From NCBI RefSeq assembly GCF_000381025.1, contig NZ_KB905817.1:186001-250000 (forward strand): a stretch of 64,000 nucleotides of DNA. Direction: 5' to 3'. Source of the DNA: Streptomyces sulphureus DSM 40104. Its GTDB lineage: Bacteria > Actinomycetota > Actinomycetes > Streptomycetales > Streptomycetaceae. The notes under the pieces are model-generated. The model ran no database searches. It saw only the letters and a program-made list of their open reading frames with translations, and was not told the origin of the DNA. This document shows, in pieces, positions 26,727 to 34,969 of the stretch (position 1 is its first letter; each line of letters begins with the position of its first letter). Made by a program: the position numbers and the translations under genes.

Positions 26727-27977
26727 ATGACGGAGACAGCCCGGTCGGAACCGGCCCGAGCAGGCGAACCCCAGCCGGACGGAGTCGAGTACGACCTCTC
26801 CGACCCCGCGTTCGTCACCGACCCCGCGGCCGCCGACCGGTGGCTGAGCGCACCCCGCGCGGCATGCCCGGGACGCTCGCTCGACGGCTCCCCCGTCCTC
26901 GTCGTCACTCGCTACGAAACGGCGCGGGAGGTGCTCTCCGACCCGCGCTTCACCAGCCGCCCACCGGGCGACTCGCACCTGCGCGGGCTGCTGCGCCAGG
27001 GCGTGCCCGAGGACTTGGCGCCGCTGATGTCCTCGACGCTGCTCTCCATGGACGGCCCCGACCACGACCGGGTGCGCCCGCTGGTGAACGCCGCCTTCTC
27101 GGCGAAGCGGATACGGTCCCTCCGTCCGCGGATCGACGACCTGGTGTGCGGGCTCCTCGACGGGCTGGACGCCGAGCGGGAGGTCGACCTGCTCGCGGAG
27201 CTCGCCGACCCGTTGCCGCTCTCCGTCATCGGCGAACTCCTCGGCGTGGGCGAGGAGGACAGGCGCAGGTGGCTCGCCTCGGCCCGCACCTTCAGCGGCG
27301 CCAACCCGGCCACTCCCGAGGAGACCGGGCCCGCGCTGCGCGGTATCGCCGCCGTACTGACCGAACTGATCGCCAAGCGGCGGGCGGAGCCGGGGGACGA
27401 CCTCCTCTCCGAGCTGGTGCGCAAGCGCGACGAGGACGAGACGCGGATCTCGGAGAGGGAACTGCTGGCGCTCGCCATGCTGGTGATCCAGGCGGGGCAC
27501 GACTCCGTACGGCAGTTCATCTCGCAGAGCGCCTGCCTGATGCTCGCCCGGCCCGAACGTGCCGAGCGGCTGCGGTCGGACCCCTCGCTGTGGCGTACGG
27601 CCCTGCCCGAAGTGATGCGGCACGCCACTCCCGTGAAGCACGCCTTCCGAAGGTTCGCCACCGAGCCCGTCGAGGTCGAGGGGCAGACCGTGGGGGCCGG
27701 CGAGGGCGTCCTCGTGGTGCTCGCCGCCGCCAACCGCGACCAGGGCCAGTTCCCCGCGGCGGGCACCCTCGACCTGGAGCGCACGCCCAACCAGCACCTC
27801 GGCTTCAGCCACGGGCCGCACTTCTGTCCCGGCTCCTCGCTCGCCCTGGCACAGGCGGAGATCGCGCTCTCGCGCCTCTTCGAGCGGTTCCCCGCTATAC
27901 GGCTCGCCGCGCCCGCCGAGGAGCTCGCGCCGCGGTTCCTCATCGGGATGCAGCGGCTGCCGGTGCATCTGCGGTGA
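26727..27977 (+). CDS. Cytochrome P450
   Basis: This 416-residue bacterial P450 has a complete heme loop FSHGPHFCPG (Cys367), the K-helix E-x2-R (Glu295/Arg298) and an I-helix AGHDS (256-260), in which Ser replaces the usual Thr. It is likely to hydroxylate or epoxidise the polyketide. AAAGGCGG precedes ATG 26727. It is part of the plus-strand unit, 68 bases after the AT-AT-ER gene. Because the heme cysteine is present, it is probably not a DesVIII-type glycosyltransferase helper, which lacks it. Confidence 0.92.
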   Translation: MTETARSEPARAGEPQPDGVEYDLSDPAFVTDPAAADRWLSAPRAACPGRSLDGSPVLVVTRYETAREVLSDPRFTSRPPGDSHLRGLLRQGVPEDLAPLMSSTLLSMDGPDHDRVRPLVNAAFSAKRIRSLRPRIDDLVCGLLDGLDAEREVDLLAELADPLPLSVIGELLGVGEEDRRRWLASARTFSGANPATPEETGPALRGIAAVLTELIAKRRAEPGDDLLSELVRKRDEDETRISERELLALAMLVIQAGHDSVRQFISQSACLMLARPERAERLRSDPSLWRTALPEVMRHATPVKHAFRRFATEPVEVEGQTVGAGEGVLVVLAAANRDQGQFPAAGTLDLERTPNQHLGFSHGPHFCPGSSLALAQAEIALSRLFERFPAIRLAAPAEELAPRFLIGMQRLPVHLR

Positions 27978-28054
27978 GGCGCGCCGCGGGAGAGCACACC
28001 GACGCGACACCAGCACCGTCCGATTGGCAGCAGAGTCCGAGGAGCGAGAGCCAG

Positions 28055-28831
28055 ATGACCGAGAGCGTCTACCGGGACCCGAAGACCGTGCCGCACGAGT
28101 CGGAAGGCGAACGCGACTCGCGCCTGCGCCTGACGAAACTCCTGGCCGAAACGCCGATCCCGCCCGAGTACCTGATCGACAACCTCCCCGTCTACCTGCG
28201 CCGCCCGCAGCTCGCCGACCTCCTCGCCATGGACGCGCTCTACCGGAAGGTGCTGGAAGTCCCGGGCGTGATCATGGAGTTCGGGGTACTGCACGGGCGG
28301 CACCTCGCCGCCCTCACCGCCCTGCGCAGCATCTACGAGCCCTACAACTCGCTGCGCCGGGTGGTCGGCTTCGACACCTTCACCGGCTTCCCCGACGTCG
28401 CGCAGATCGACCGGGCGACGGCGAGCGCCACTCCCGGGAGGTTCGCCGTCCCCGAGGACGAGGTCGACCACCTGCGCGACGTACTAGAGGCCCACGAGGC
28501 GAACGAGCCGTACGGCCACACGCGGCGCAGCTTCGTGGTCCAGGGGGACGTGCGCGAGACGGTTCCCGCGTACCTGGCGGAGAACCCCGAAACCGTCATC
28601 GCGCTCGCCTACTTCGACCTCGACCTCTACGAACCGACGAGAGAACTCCTCGACGCCGTGCGCCCCCACCTCACAAAGGGCTCCATCCTCGCCTTCGACG
28701 AGCTGGCGCACCCCAAGTGGCCGGGCGAGACCAAGGCGTTGAACGACTTCACCGAGCTCGGCAGGACCAGGCTGCGCCAACTGCCGCACCGTGAGTCGCC
28801 CCTCATCTACATGGAGTGGGGCGAGGACTGA
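28055..28831 (+). CDS. O-methyltransferase, probably sugar-specific (TylF-like)
   Basis: The 258-residue protein has a SAM-binding segment VIMEFGVLHGRHLAAL, then VVGFDTFTGFPDV, and an acidic pair in YFDLDLYEPT followed by AFDELAHPKWPGE. This pattern resembles the metal-dependent TylF/MycF family and the dTDP-6-deoxyhexose O-methyltransferases. With a full 2,6-dideoxyhexose pathway next door, methylation of a sugar hydroxyl (as in oleandrose-type sugars) is the simplest role. The ATG at 28055 is preceded by GAGGAG at a rather long spacing. It is the last gene of its unit. Confidence 0.7.
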   Translation: MTESVYRDPKTVPHESEGERDSRLRLTKLLAETPIPPEYLIDNLPVYLRRPQLADLLAMDALYRKVLEVPGVIMEFGVLHGRHLAALTALRSIYEPYNSLRRVVGFDTFTGFPDVAQIDRATASATPGRFAVPEDEVDHLRDVLEAHEANEPYGHTRRSFVVQGDVRETVPAYLAENPETVIALAYFDLDLYEPTRELLDAVRPHLTKGSILAFDELAHPKWPGETKALNDFTELGRTRLRQLPHRESPLIYMEWGED

Positions 28832-28837
28832 GGAGGG

Positions 28838-28875
28838 CGCGTCCGCCGGTGGAAGACGCTCCGCCGGCGGACGCG
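28838..28875. terminator. Bidirectional hairpin terminator between convergent units
   Basis: A perfect 12-bp inverted repeat (arm CGCGTCCGCCGG) with a 14-base loop fills most of the 76-base gap between the O-methyltransferase (plus) and the enoyl reductase (minus). It can end transcription from both sides. Confidence 0.7.
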
Positions 28876-28907
28876 GAGAGTCCCGCCGCTCCGTGCACCG
28901 AGGGGAC

Positions 28908-29894
28908 TCACCTGGCCCACGCCTCCGGCCCCGGACCGCCGTTGCCGAGCGGGGGGAAGAGCGCGTCGAGCCGTTCCAGCACCTCGGGCGGAAGCTCCAA
29001 CTCTCGGCTGTCGAGGGCGCTTTCAAGCTGGGCGAGGGAGCGCGGGCCGATGACGGGCGCCGTCACTCCGGGGCGCGACCTCACCCAGGCGAGGCCGACC
29101 TCCGCCGGGTCGGCGCCGAACTCCGCGCAGAGCTCCTCGTACGCGGCGACGGCCTCGCGCCGCGTCCTGAGCGCCTCCGCCGCCCGCCCCTGTGCGCCCT
29201 TCGCCGCCGTGCCTTCGGCCGTCTTCCGCAGCACGCCGCTGAGGAGCCCGCCGTGCAGGGGCGACCACGGCAGCACCGCCACCCCGTACCTGCGGCAGGC
29301 CGGAATCACCTCGAGTTCGACGTACCGGGTGGCCAGGTTGTACACGCTCTGCTCGGAGACGATGCCGAGGAAGTGCCGGCGGTGCGCCGCCTCCTGGGCC
29401 TCGGCGATGTGCCAGCCGGCGAAGTTCGAAGAGCCGACGTACCGCACCTTTCCCTGTTGCGTGAGGGTCTCCATCGCCTGCCACACCTCGTCCCACGGCG
29501 CGTGGTGGTCGACGTGGTGCATCTGGAAGAGGTCGATCCAGTCCGTCCGCAGCCGGCGCAGCGACTCCTCGCAGGAAGCGATCAGGTGCCGCGCCGACAG
29601 GCCGGTGTCGTTGGGCCGGTCGCTCATCGGCTTGCCGGCCTTGGTGCCCAGCACGACCTGCTCCCGCCGCCCACCGCCCTGCGCGAACCAGCTCCCGAGG
29701 AACTCCTCGGTGTAGCCCTTGTGTTTCTGCCAGCCGTACTGGTTGGCGGTGTCGAGGAAGTTGACGCCCCGGTCGAGGGCGGTGTCGAGGATGGCGAAGC
29801 TCTCCTCGTCGCTCGCGCGCACCCCGAGGTTCAGGGTGCCGAGGCAGAGGTCGCTGACCTTCAGGGCTGTGCGGCCCAGGTGGGTGTACTCCAT
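28908..29894 (-). CDS. Aldo/keto reductase, probable dTDP-4-keto-6-deoxyhexose 2,3-(enoyl)reductase
   Basis: This 328-residue NADPH-dependent aldo/keto reductase has LDTANQYG (Asp and Tyr), VLGTKAG (Lys) and FQMHHVD (His), the full catalytic tetrad. It resembles EryBII/AveBVIII-type reductases that act after the 2,3-dehydratase in macrolide sugar pathways to give a 2-deoxy-3-keto or 3-hydroxy sugar. It is the last gene of the minus-strand unit, 19 bases after the 4-ketoreductase. A generic aldo/keto reductase is the alternative, but the context favours the sugar role. Confidence 0.8.
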   Translation of the reverse strand: MEYTHLGRTALKVSDLCLGTLNLGVRASDEESFAILDTALDRGVNFLDTANQYGWQKHKGYTEEFLGSWFAQGGGRREQVVLGTKAGKPMSDRPNDTGLSARHLIASCEESLRRLRTDWIDLFQMHHVDHHAPWDEVWQAMETLTQQGKVRYVGSSNFAGWHIAEAQEAAHRRHFLGIVSEQSVYNLATRYVELEVIPACRRYGVAVLPWSPLHGGLLSGVLRKTAEGTAAKGAQGRAAEALRTRREAVAAYEELCAEFGADPAEVGLAWVRSRPGVTAPVIGPRSLAQLESALDSRELELPPEVLERLDALFPPLGNGGPGPEAWAR

Positions 29895-29913
29895 CGCTCT
29901 CCTTCGTCGGCGG

Positions 29914-30831
29914 TCATCCTTGCGCGTACGTCTCCCATTGACGGCGCACCGAATCGGAGAGCGCCGTTCCGGGGGTCCAGCCCAGCACTTCCCCGGCCAG
30001 CCGGATGTCGAGCCTCGTCGAACCGCCCGTCGAGGGGAGGCACTCCTCTTCGACCAGCTCCGGGGGGAAGCCCGCAGCGGTGATGAGGAGCCAGGCCAAC
30101 TCGCGCATGCTGATCGTGGACCCGCCCCCGATGTTGACGACCCGGCCCGACACCGGAGCGGTGAGGGACCGCGCGACCGCCGAGGCGGCGTCGTCGACGT
30201 CGACGAAGTCCCGCCCGTCCGCGATCACTTGCAGGCTGAGCGGCGCCCCGGTCGGCGCCGTGTCCCGCAGGCGCTCCGCGAGGCCGCCGAGGAAGCTGCG
30301 GCGCGGGGTGCCGGGGCCGCAGACGTGGGAGAGGCGCAGCACGCAGCCGTCGACCCGGCCCTGCGCCGTGGCGTCGAGGACCCTCCGCGCGCCGGCGAGC
30401 TTCGTCCTTCCGTACGCGGTGGTCGGGGCGGTCGGGTGGTCCTCGCCGATCACCGTTCCGAAGGGGGCGCGGCCGTACTCGTGCACCGAGCCGAGCTGCA
30501 CCAGCCGCGGCGTCCCGGGTGCCGCGGCCATCGCCTCGATCAGGCGCTCGACCAGGGGGACATGGGACGCCGTCATCGCGGCGGTGGTCCCCTCCCAGGT
30601 GTCCCCCGCCGCGTTGATCACGGCGTCGGCCGCGCCGACCACGCTCGCCAGCTCGTCCATGGGTCCGGTGAGCACGTCGAGTACGACGGTCCGCGCCCCC
30701 TGGACCGGCCGAGCCGGGCCCCTGGTGACCGCGGTGACCCGGTGGCCGCTCCCGCTGAGGGCCGCACAGATGCGCCGGCCGAGGAACCCGGCCCCGCCGA
30801 GCACCACCACAGAGCCGGCACGGCGGCTCAT
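29914..30831 (-). CDS. dTDP-4-keto-6-deoxyhexose 4-ketoreductase (SDR)
   Basis: The 305-residue extended SDR has the NAD(P)-binding VVLGGAGFLGRR and the active-site YGRTK. It is most like the EryBIV/TylCIV-type 4-ketoreductases that finish L-deoxysugars. The ATG at 30831 overlaps the stop of the epimerase gene (ATGA), so translation is coupled. A sugar epimerase is a weaker alternative because the protein has no second epimerase partner sequence. Confidence 0.8.
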   Translation of the reverse strand: MSRRAGSVVVLGGAGFLGRRICAALSGSGHRVTAVTRGPARPVQGARTVVLDVLTGPMDELASVVGAADAVINAAGDTWEGTTAAMTASHVPLVERLIEAMAAAPGTPRLVQLGSVHEYGRAPFGTVIGEDHPTAPTTAYGRTKLAGARRVLDATAQGRVDGCVLRLSHVCGPGTPRRSFLGGLAERLRDTAPTGAPLSLQVIADGRDFVDVDDAASAVARSLTAPVSGRVVNIGGGSTISMRELAWLLITAAGFPPELVEEECLPSTGGSTRLDIRLAGEVLGWTPGTALSDSVRRQWETYAQG

Positions 30832-31424
30832 CCGCGCCGCCACGGAAGCGCGGAGCAAGCGCGGTACGTCGGCAGCAGTCCTGCACGCTGCGCCTCGGCC
30901 AACGACGGCGCGTCGCGGTCGCGTCGCGACACGAGAGGGGGGAGGTCGGCCGGCCAGTCGAGGCCGAGCGCGGTGTCGAAGGGGTCCACCTCGTGCTCCA
31001 CTCGCGGGTTGTACTCCGTCGAGTTGAGGTAGGCGGTGATCGTGCCGTCGGCGAGCGCGACGAAGGCGTGCCCGAGTCCCTCCTCCAGGTAGACCGCCTT
31101 CCCCGAGGCGGCGTCGAGCTGGACGCTGTCCCACTGCCCGAAGGTGGGCGAGCCGAGGCGCAGATCCACGACGAAATCCCTGATCGCCCCGCCGGGGCAG
31201 CATACGAGCTTCGCCTGCCCCGGCGGCACGTCCGCGTAGTGGATGCCGCGGATCGTTCCGCGCCGCGAGGTGCTGAAGTGGCTCTGCCCCAGCGGGAGTT
31301 CGCGTCCGGTGGCCTCGGCGAAGGCGGCCGCGGTGTACGGGGCGACGAAGCTGCCCCGCTCGTCGCGGTGGACCTCCGGCGTGATCAGGTAGGCACCGGG
31401 CACGGACAGTTCGGTGAAGACCAC
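30828..31424 (-). CDS. dTDP-4-keto-6-deoxyglucose 3,5-epimerase family (RmlC-like)
   Basis: This 198-residue cupin has TIRGIHYADVPPGQAKLV, which holds the catalytic His of the RmlC family, and GHAFVALADGTITAYL nearer the C-terminus. Epimerisation at C5 (and C3) would turn the D-sugar into an L-series sugar. The GTG at 31424 is chosen because GGGGAGG lies just upstream. It lies 13 bases after the P450 gene. Confidence 0.88.
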   Translation of the reverse strand: MVFTELSVPGAYLITPEVHRDERGSFVAPYTAAAFAEATGRELPLGQSHFSTSRRGTIRGIHYADVPPGQAKLVCCPGGAIRDFVVDLRLGSPTFGQWDSVQLDAASGKAVYLEEGLGHAFVALADGTITAYLNSTEYNPRVEHEVDPFDTALGLDWPADLPPLVSRRDRDAPSLAEAQRAGLLPTYRACSALPWRRG

Positions 31425-31437
31425 TCGTCCTCCCCGC

Positions 31438-32622
31438 TCACCAGGCCACGGGGAGTTCGGCGACGCCGTAGAACGCCGTGTCCTCGTAGAGCGGCACCTC
31501 GTCGGCCGGTACGGCGAGCTCCATCCGCGGGAGTGCGCGCAGGAGTTCACGGAGCGCGACGGTGATCATCAACCGGGCCTGGTGCTGCCCCAGGCACCGG
31601 TGGGCACCGTGCCCGAAGGCGACGTGCTGCCTCGCGTTGGGCCTGGTGAGGTCGAGCCGGTCGGGATCGGTGAAGACCCGCTCGTCGCGGTTGGCGGCCG
31701 TGAGGGCGGCGACGACCAACTCGCCCTCGGCGAATTCCTGTTCGCCGGCCTCGGCCTCGGCGGCGGCCTTGCGCACCGACCCCATGTTGTTGATGGGCAG
31801 GTAGCGCAGCAGCTCGTCGACGGCTTTGTCGAGACGGTCGGGAGCGTCGCGCACCAGCGCGAGCTGGTCGGGGTGGCGCAGCAGGGCGAAGATGCCGAGT
31901 CCGATGGCGTGGGCGACCAGGTCCTTGCCGGCGATGCGGAGTTGGAGGCCGATCGAGGCGGCCTCCTCGTCGCTGAGCGGACCCTGCGCGTCCTCGGCGC
32001 CGAGGAGTTCGGTGAGCATGTCGTCGCCCGGCTCGCCGCGCTTCGCCCGCACCAGCTCGCGCATGCCGTACCACATCGACTGGTAGGTGGCGACGAACGC
32101 TTCGGGAGTGACGTCGGGCGCGACGAGCCTGCCCACCCGGCGCTCGAACTCCTCCTGGTCGTCGAGGGTGGTACCGAGCAGGTCGCAGGAGACCCTCGAC
32201 GAGATCGGCCAGGCGTAGCGGTTCATCAGGTCGGCCGGACTGCCTTGCTCCTTGAGCTCCTCGAGGCGTCCGGTGACGATCCGCACCAGCCTGGGCTCGA
32301 ACCGCCGCATGCGGCGCTCGGAGAACATCTCGGCGAGCAGCCTGCGGTACCTGGTGTGCTCGGGCGGGTCCATGCCGAAGATCCAACCCCTGGGGCTCCG
32401 CCCCTCGATGACCGGCGGCAGGACGTGCAGCGAGGAGCTGAACCTGCCGTCCTTCAGCGCCTTGCGCACCTCCTGGTAGCGGGTCAACAGCCGGCCCGCG
32501 CGGCCCTGTTGCATGGTGACCATGACGGGCCCGCCCTCCTGCTGGGCCCGCCGGTAGTCGTCCGGCGGGTCGAAGGGGCAGCGGCGCGGCTGGGCCCCGG
32601 GGATCGGCAGCGCGTCGGTCAT
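31438..32622 (-). CDS. Cytochrome P450
   Basis: The 394-residue P450 has a standard heme loop FGHGAHRCLG (Cys343) and E-L-L-R (270-273). The I-helix reads AGKDL (231-235), so the usual proton-relay Thr is Leu, which can signal an unusual oxidation. Its start overlaps the stop of the dioxygenase gene (ATGA). It is probably a tailoring oxidase of the polyketide. Confidence 0.92.
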   Translation of the reverse strand: MTDALPIPGAQPRRCPFDPPDDYRRAQQEGGPVMVTMQQGRAGRLLTRYQEVRKALKDGRFSSSLHVLPPVIEGRSPRGWIFGMDPPEHTRYRRLLAEMFSERRMRRFEPRLVRIVTGRLEELKEQGSPADLMNRYAWPISSRVSCDLLGTTLDDQEEFERRVGRLVAPDVTPEAFVATYQSMWYGMRELVRAKRGEPGDDMLTELLGAEDAQGPLSDEEAASIGLQLRIAGKDLVAHAIGLGIFALLRHPDQLALVRDAPDRLDKAVDELLRYLPINNMGSVRKAAAEAEAGEQEFAEGELVVAALTAANRDERVFTDPDRLDLTRPNARQHVAFGHGAHRCLGQHQARLMITVALRELLRALPRMELAVPADEVPLYEDTAFYGVAELPVAW

Positions 32623-33479
32623 CGTCCGGCCCCGTCCGTCCGGGCGTCCTGTTGCAGGAGCAGGTGCGGGTCCGAGGACTCGTACCAGCCGAGGAAGGGC
32701 GGGCAGGTGTCGTAGCCGAGCAGCCGCTGGAGCTCCTCGGGGAACTCCTTGACCTTCTCCCTCGGTACGGCGAGGTACTGGTTCTCCTCCTGCCGCATGT
32801 TGCCGGCGATCAGGGAGACGGTCAGCCCGGTGCGCGGCGCCTCGGACTCGTTCGGGCCGCCGCCGTGGTACGTACCGCCCAGCCACAGCAGGCAGGACCC
32901 CGCCTTCATCTCGACGGGCACCGCCCGGTCCTTGGCCGGCGGTTGCTCGTCCCCCAGCGTGTGGCTGCCGGGAACGACGAGCGTGCCCCCGTTCTCGGCG
33001 GTGAAGTCGCTCATGGCGAGCATGAGTTGGACCCTGCTGATGCGCGAGGGGTAGGTGCGCAGGTGCGACATGTCGTCCCGGTGCAGCCACTGGGCGCCCT
33101 CGCCCGGCCAGATCTGGATCACCTGGGTGGCGCTGATCTGGACATTCGGTGCCAGTTCGACGCGCTTGCCGCCCATCCACACCGGGACGGGCCGCTCGAT
33201 GAGCTTGCGGGCCGAGCCGAGGAACTGCGGCGTGAGGACGACCTTCGCGACGTGCGGGGTGCGGGCGAAGAGCGACGAGAGGCGTTTGGTCCGGTGTCCG
33301 GAGAAGTCGTCGGCGCCGTACTGCCAGTCCTCCAGCGCCGGACCCAGGTCGCTCCAGAGCCCGCGCAGCGTCTCCTCGTCCACCAGGTCCTCGACGATCA
33401 GACCGCCGTCCCGCTCCAGCACTTCGGAGACCTCGTCGGCGGAAGATCGCGGACTCAGACGGATGAGCGTGGATTCCAC
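32619..33479 (-). CDS. Phytanoyl-CoA dioxygenase (PhyH) family Fe(II)/2-oxoglutarate oxygenase
   Basis: This 286-residue protein has the facial triad His133-x-Asp135 (WLHRDDMSH) and His205 (GGTYHGGG), with Arg216 placed to bind 2-oxoglutarate. Such enzymes hydroxylate or otherwise oxidise natural products. The GTG at 33479 is preceded by AAGGAGGG at five bases. It is 26 bases after the amidase gene and coupled to the P450 gene, so both may act in sequence on the same scaffold. Confidence 0.88.
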   Translation of the reverse strand: MESTLIRLSPRSSADEVSEVLERDGGLIVEDLVDEETLRGLWSDLGPALEDWQYGADDFSGHRTKRLSSLFARTPHVAKVVLTPQFLGSARKLIERPVPVWMGGKRVELAPNVQISATQVIQIWPGEGAQWLHRDDMSHLRTYPSRISRVQLMLAMSDFTAENGGTLVVPGSHTLGDEQPPAKDRAVPVEMKAGSCLLWLGGTYHGGGPNESEAPRTGLTVSLIAGNMRQEENQYLAVPREKVKEFPEELQRLLGYDTCPPFLGWYESSDPHLLLQQDARTDGAGR

Positions 33480-33505
33480 GTGCCCTCCTTGCGTTGCGCC
33501 GCGGA

Positions 33506-34915
33506 TCACTGCCGCGGATCGATGGGCGTGCAGGTGCCGAGCCGCTCCTCGACCGCGGCTGCCGCGTCGAGGCACAGGTCCTCGCGGAACGGCCGGGAGA
33601 TGAGCTGCACGCCCTGCGGCAGCCCGTCGGCGACACCGGTCGGTACGGCGACGGCGGGCAGGCCGGCGAAGGTGGAGACCGAGCACAGCCGGAGCGCCGT
33701 CATCACCTCCTCCAGGCTCTCCGCGTCCCGCGACTCCGCGCCGGGCTCACCCGGCTGCGCGGTGGAGACGGGGCCGAGCAACAGCGGGCAGCCGTCGAGG
33801 AGTTCGGCCCAGGCACGCTGCACACCGCTCCGCTCGCCGGTGAGTCGGACGTACTCGGCCAGGTCGACGGGGGGATTGCGCTCCATGGACAGCTCCAGGA
33901 AGCGCTGCCCGTCCTCGGGCATCAGCGGGCGGAGCGACTCCCAACCGAGGCTGTACTCGGTCATCATCAGCCGCGCATAGGCCCGCACGGCCTCCTCGAG
34001 TTTCGGGACCTCGACCTCCTCGACGCGGTACCCGGCGTCCTGGAGCGCACCGGCCGCCGCCTCGACGGCCGCCCGCACCCGCGGGTCGACACCGAGGCCG
34101 CCGGGGTCCGCCACGACCCCGACCCGCAGCGGCCCGGGTGGCGCGGGACCGCGTACGGGCGCGGGGACCGCCCGCGGATCGCGGGGGTCGGCGCCGCAGA
34201 GCAGGCCGTGCAGGACTTCCAGGTCGGCGACCGAGCGCGCCATCGGCCCGTCGACGGGGAACAGTTGGGTGGCGAGGGTGGGTTCGCGGTCCATGAGGCG
34301 GTTGTCCGAGGCGTACCTGCCCTGGCTCGGACGCAGCCCGGTGACACCGGCGAAGACGGCGGGCACCCGGATCGAGCCCTCCCAGTCGTTGGCGAGCGCC
34401 AGCGGCGCCATGCCGGACGCGACGGCGACGGCGTCGCCCCCGCTGGTGCCGCCCGGTGTCCTCGTGCGGTCCCACGGGTTGACCGTGTCGCCGTGCGTGC
34501 TGCTGCGGGTGTGCATCCCGCGCATTCCCATGTCGGGCATGTTGGTGCGGCCGACGGGGAGGGCGCCCGCGGCGCACAGCCGCCGCACGTCCGGGCCGTC
34601 CTCGGCCGCGACCAGGGCGCTGAGCGCGGGCATTCCCTGCGTCGTCGCCATCGCCTCGACGTGGATGTTGTCCTTGACCGTGAACGGCACCCCGGCGAGC
34701 GGGCCCAGCGGCTCGCCTGCCGCCCGACGCTCGTCGACGGCCTCCGCCGCTGCTTCCGCACGCTCGGCCATGACCGTGGTCACGGCGTTCACTCCGGGGT
34801 TCACCGCGGCGATCCGCTCCAAGTGGGCGTCGAGCACCTCGCGTGCGGTCACTTGCCCGGTGGCGACGGCCTCCGCCAGCGTCGTGGCGCTGAGGCGCCA
34901 GATGTCGGTGTCCAT
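33506..34915 (-). CDS. Amidase signature family hydrolase
   Basis: The 469-residue protein has the full Ser-cisSer-Lys triad: Lys81 in FTVKDNI, Ser158 in GGTSGG and Ser181 in EGSIRVPA. It would cleave a C-N amide bond, or in reverse transfer an acyl group. In this cluster it might remove a protecting group, hydrolyse an amide starter or act on the final product; the sequence does not say which. GGAG precedes ATG 34915 by five bases. It lies 54 bases after the glycosyltransferase gene. Confidence 0.9.
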   Translation of the reverse strand: MDTDIWRLSATTLAEAVATGQVTAREVLDAHLERIAAVNPGVNAVTTVMAERAEAAAEAVDERRAAGEPLGPLAGVPFTVKDNIHVEAMATTQGMPALSALVAAEDGPDVRRLCAAGALPVGRTNMPDMGMRGMHTRSSTHGDTVNPWDRTRTPGGTSGGDAVAVASGMAPLALANDWEGSIRVPAVFAGVTGLRPSQGRYASDNRLMDREPTLATQLFPVDGPMARSVADLEVLHGLLCGADPRDPRAVPAPVRGPAPPGPLRVGVVADPGGLGVDPRVRAAVEAAAGALQDAGYRVEEVEVPKLEEAVRAYARLMMTEYSLGWESLRPLMPEDGQRFLELSMERNPPVDLAEYVRLTGERSGVQRAWAELLDGCPLLLGPVSTAQPGEPGAESRDAESLEEVMTALRLCSVSTFAGLPAVAVPTGVADGLPQGVQLISRPFREDLCLDAAAAVEERLGTCTPIDPRQ

Positions 34916-34969
34916 GCGATCTCCGTGGTCGAACTGGTCTGCGTGGCGGCCCTGTCGCGGTGCGGGCTG

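Noticed and set aside
26727..27977. P450 as a DesVIII-type glycosyltransferase helper
   Set aside because: The heme cysteine (Cys367) and the E-x2-R pair are intact, whereas the helpers lack the cysteine.
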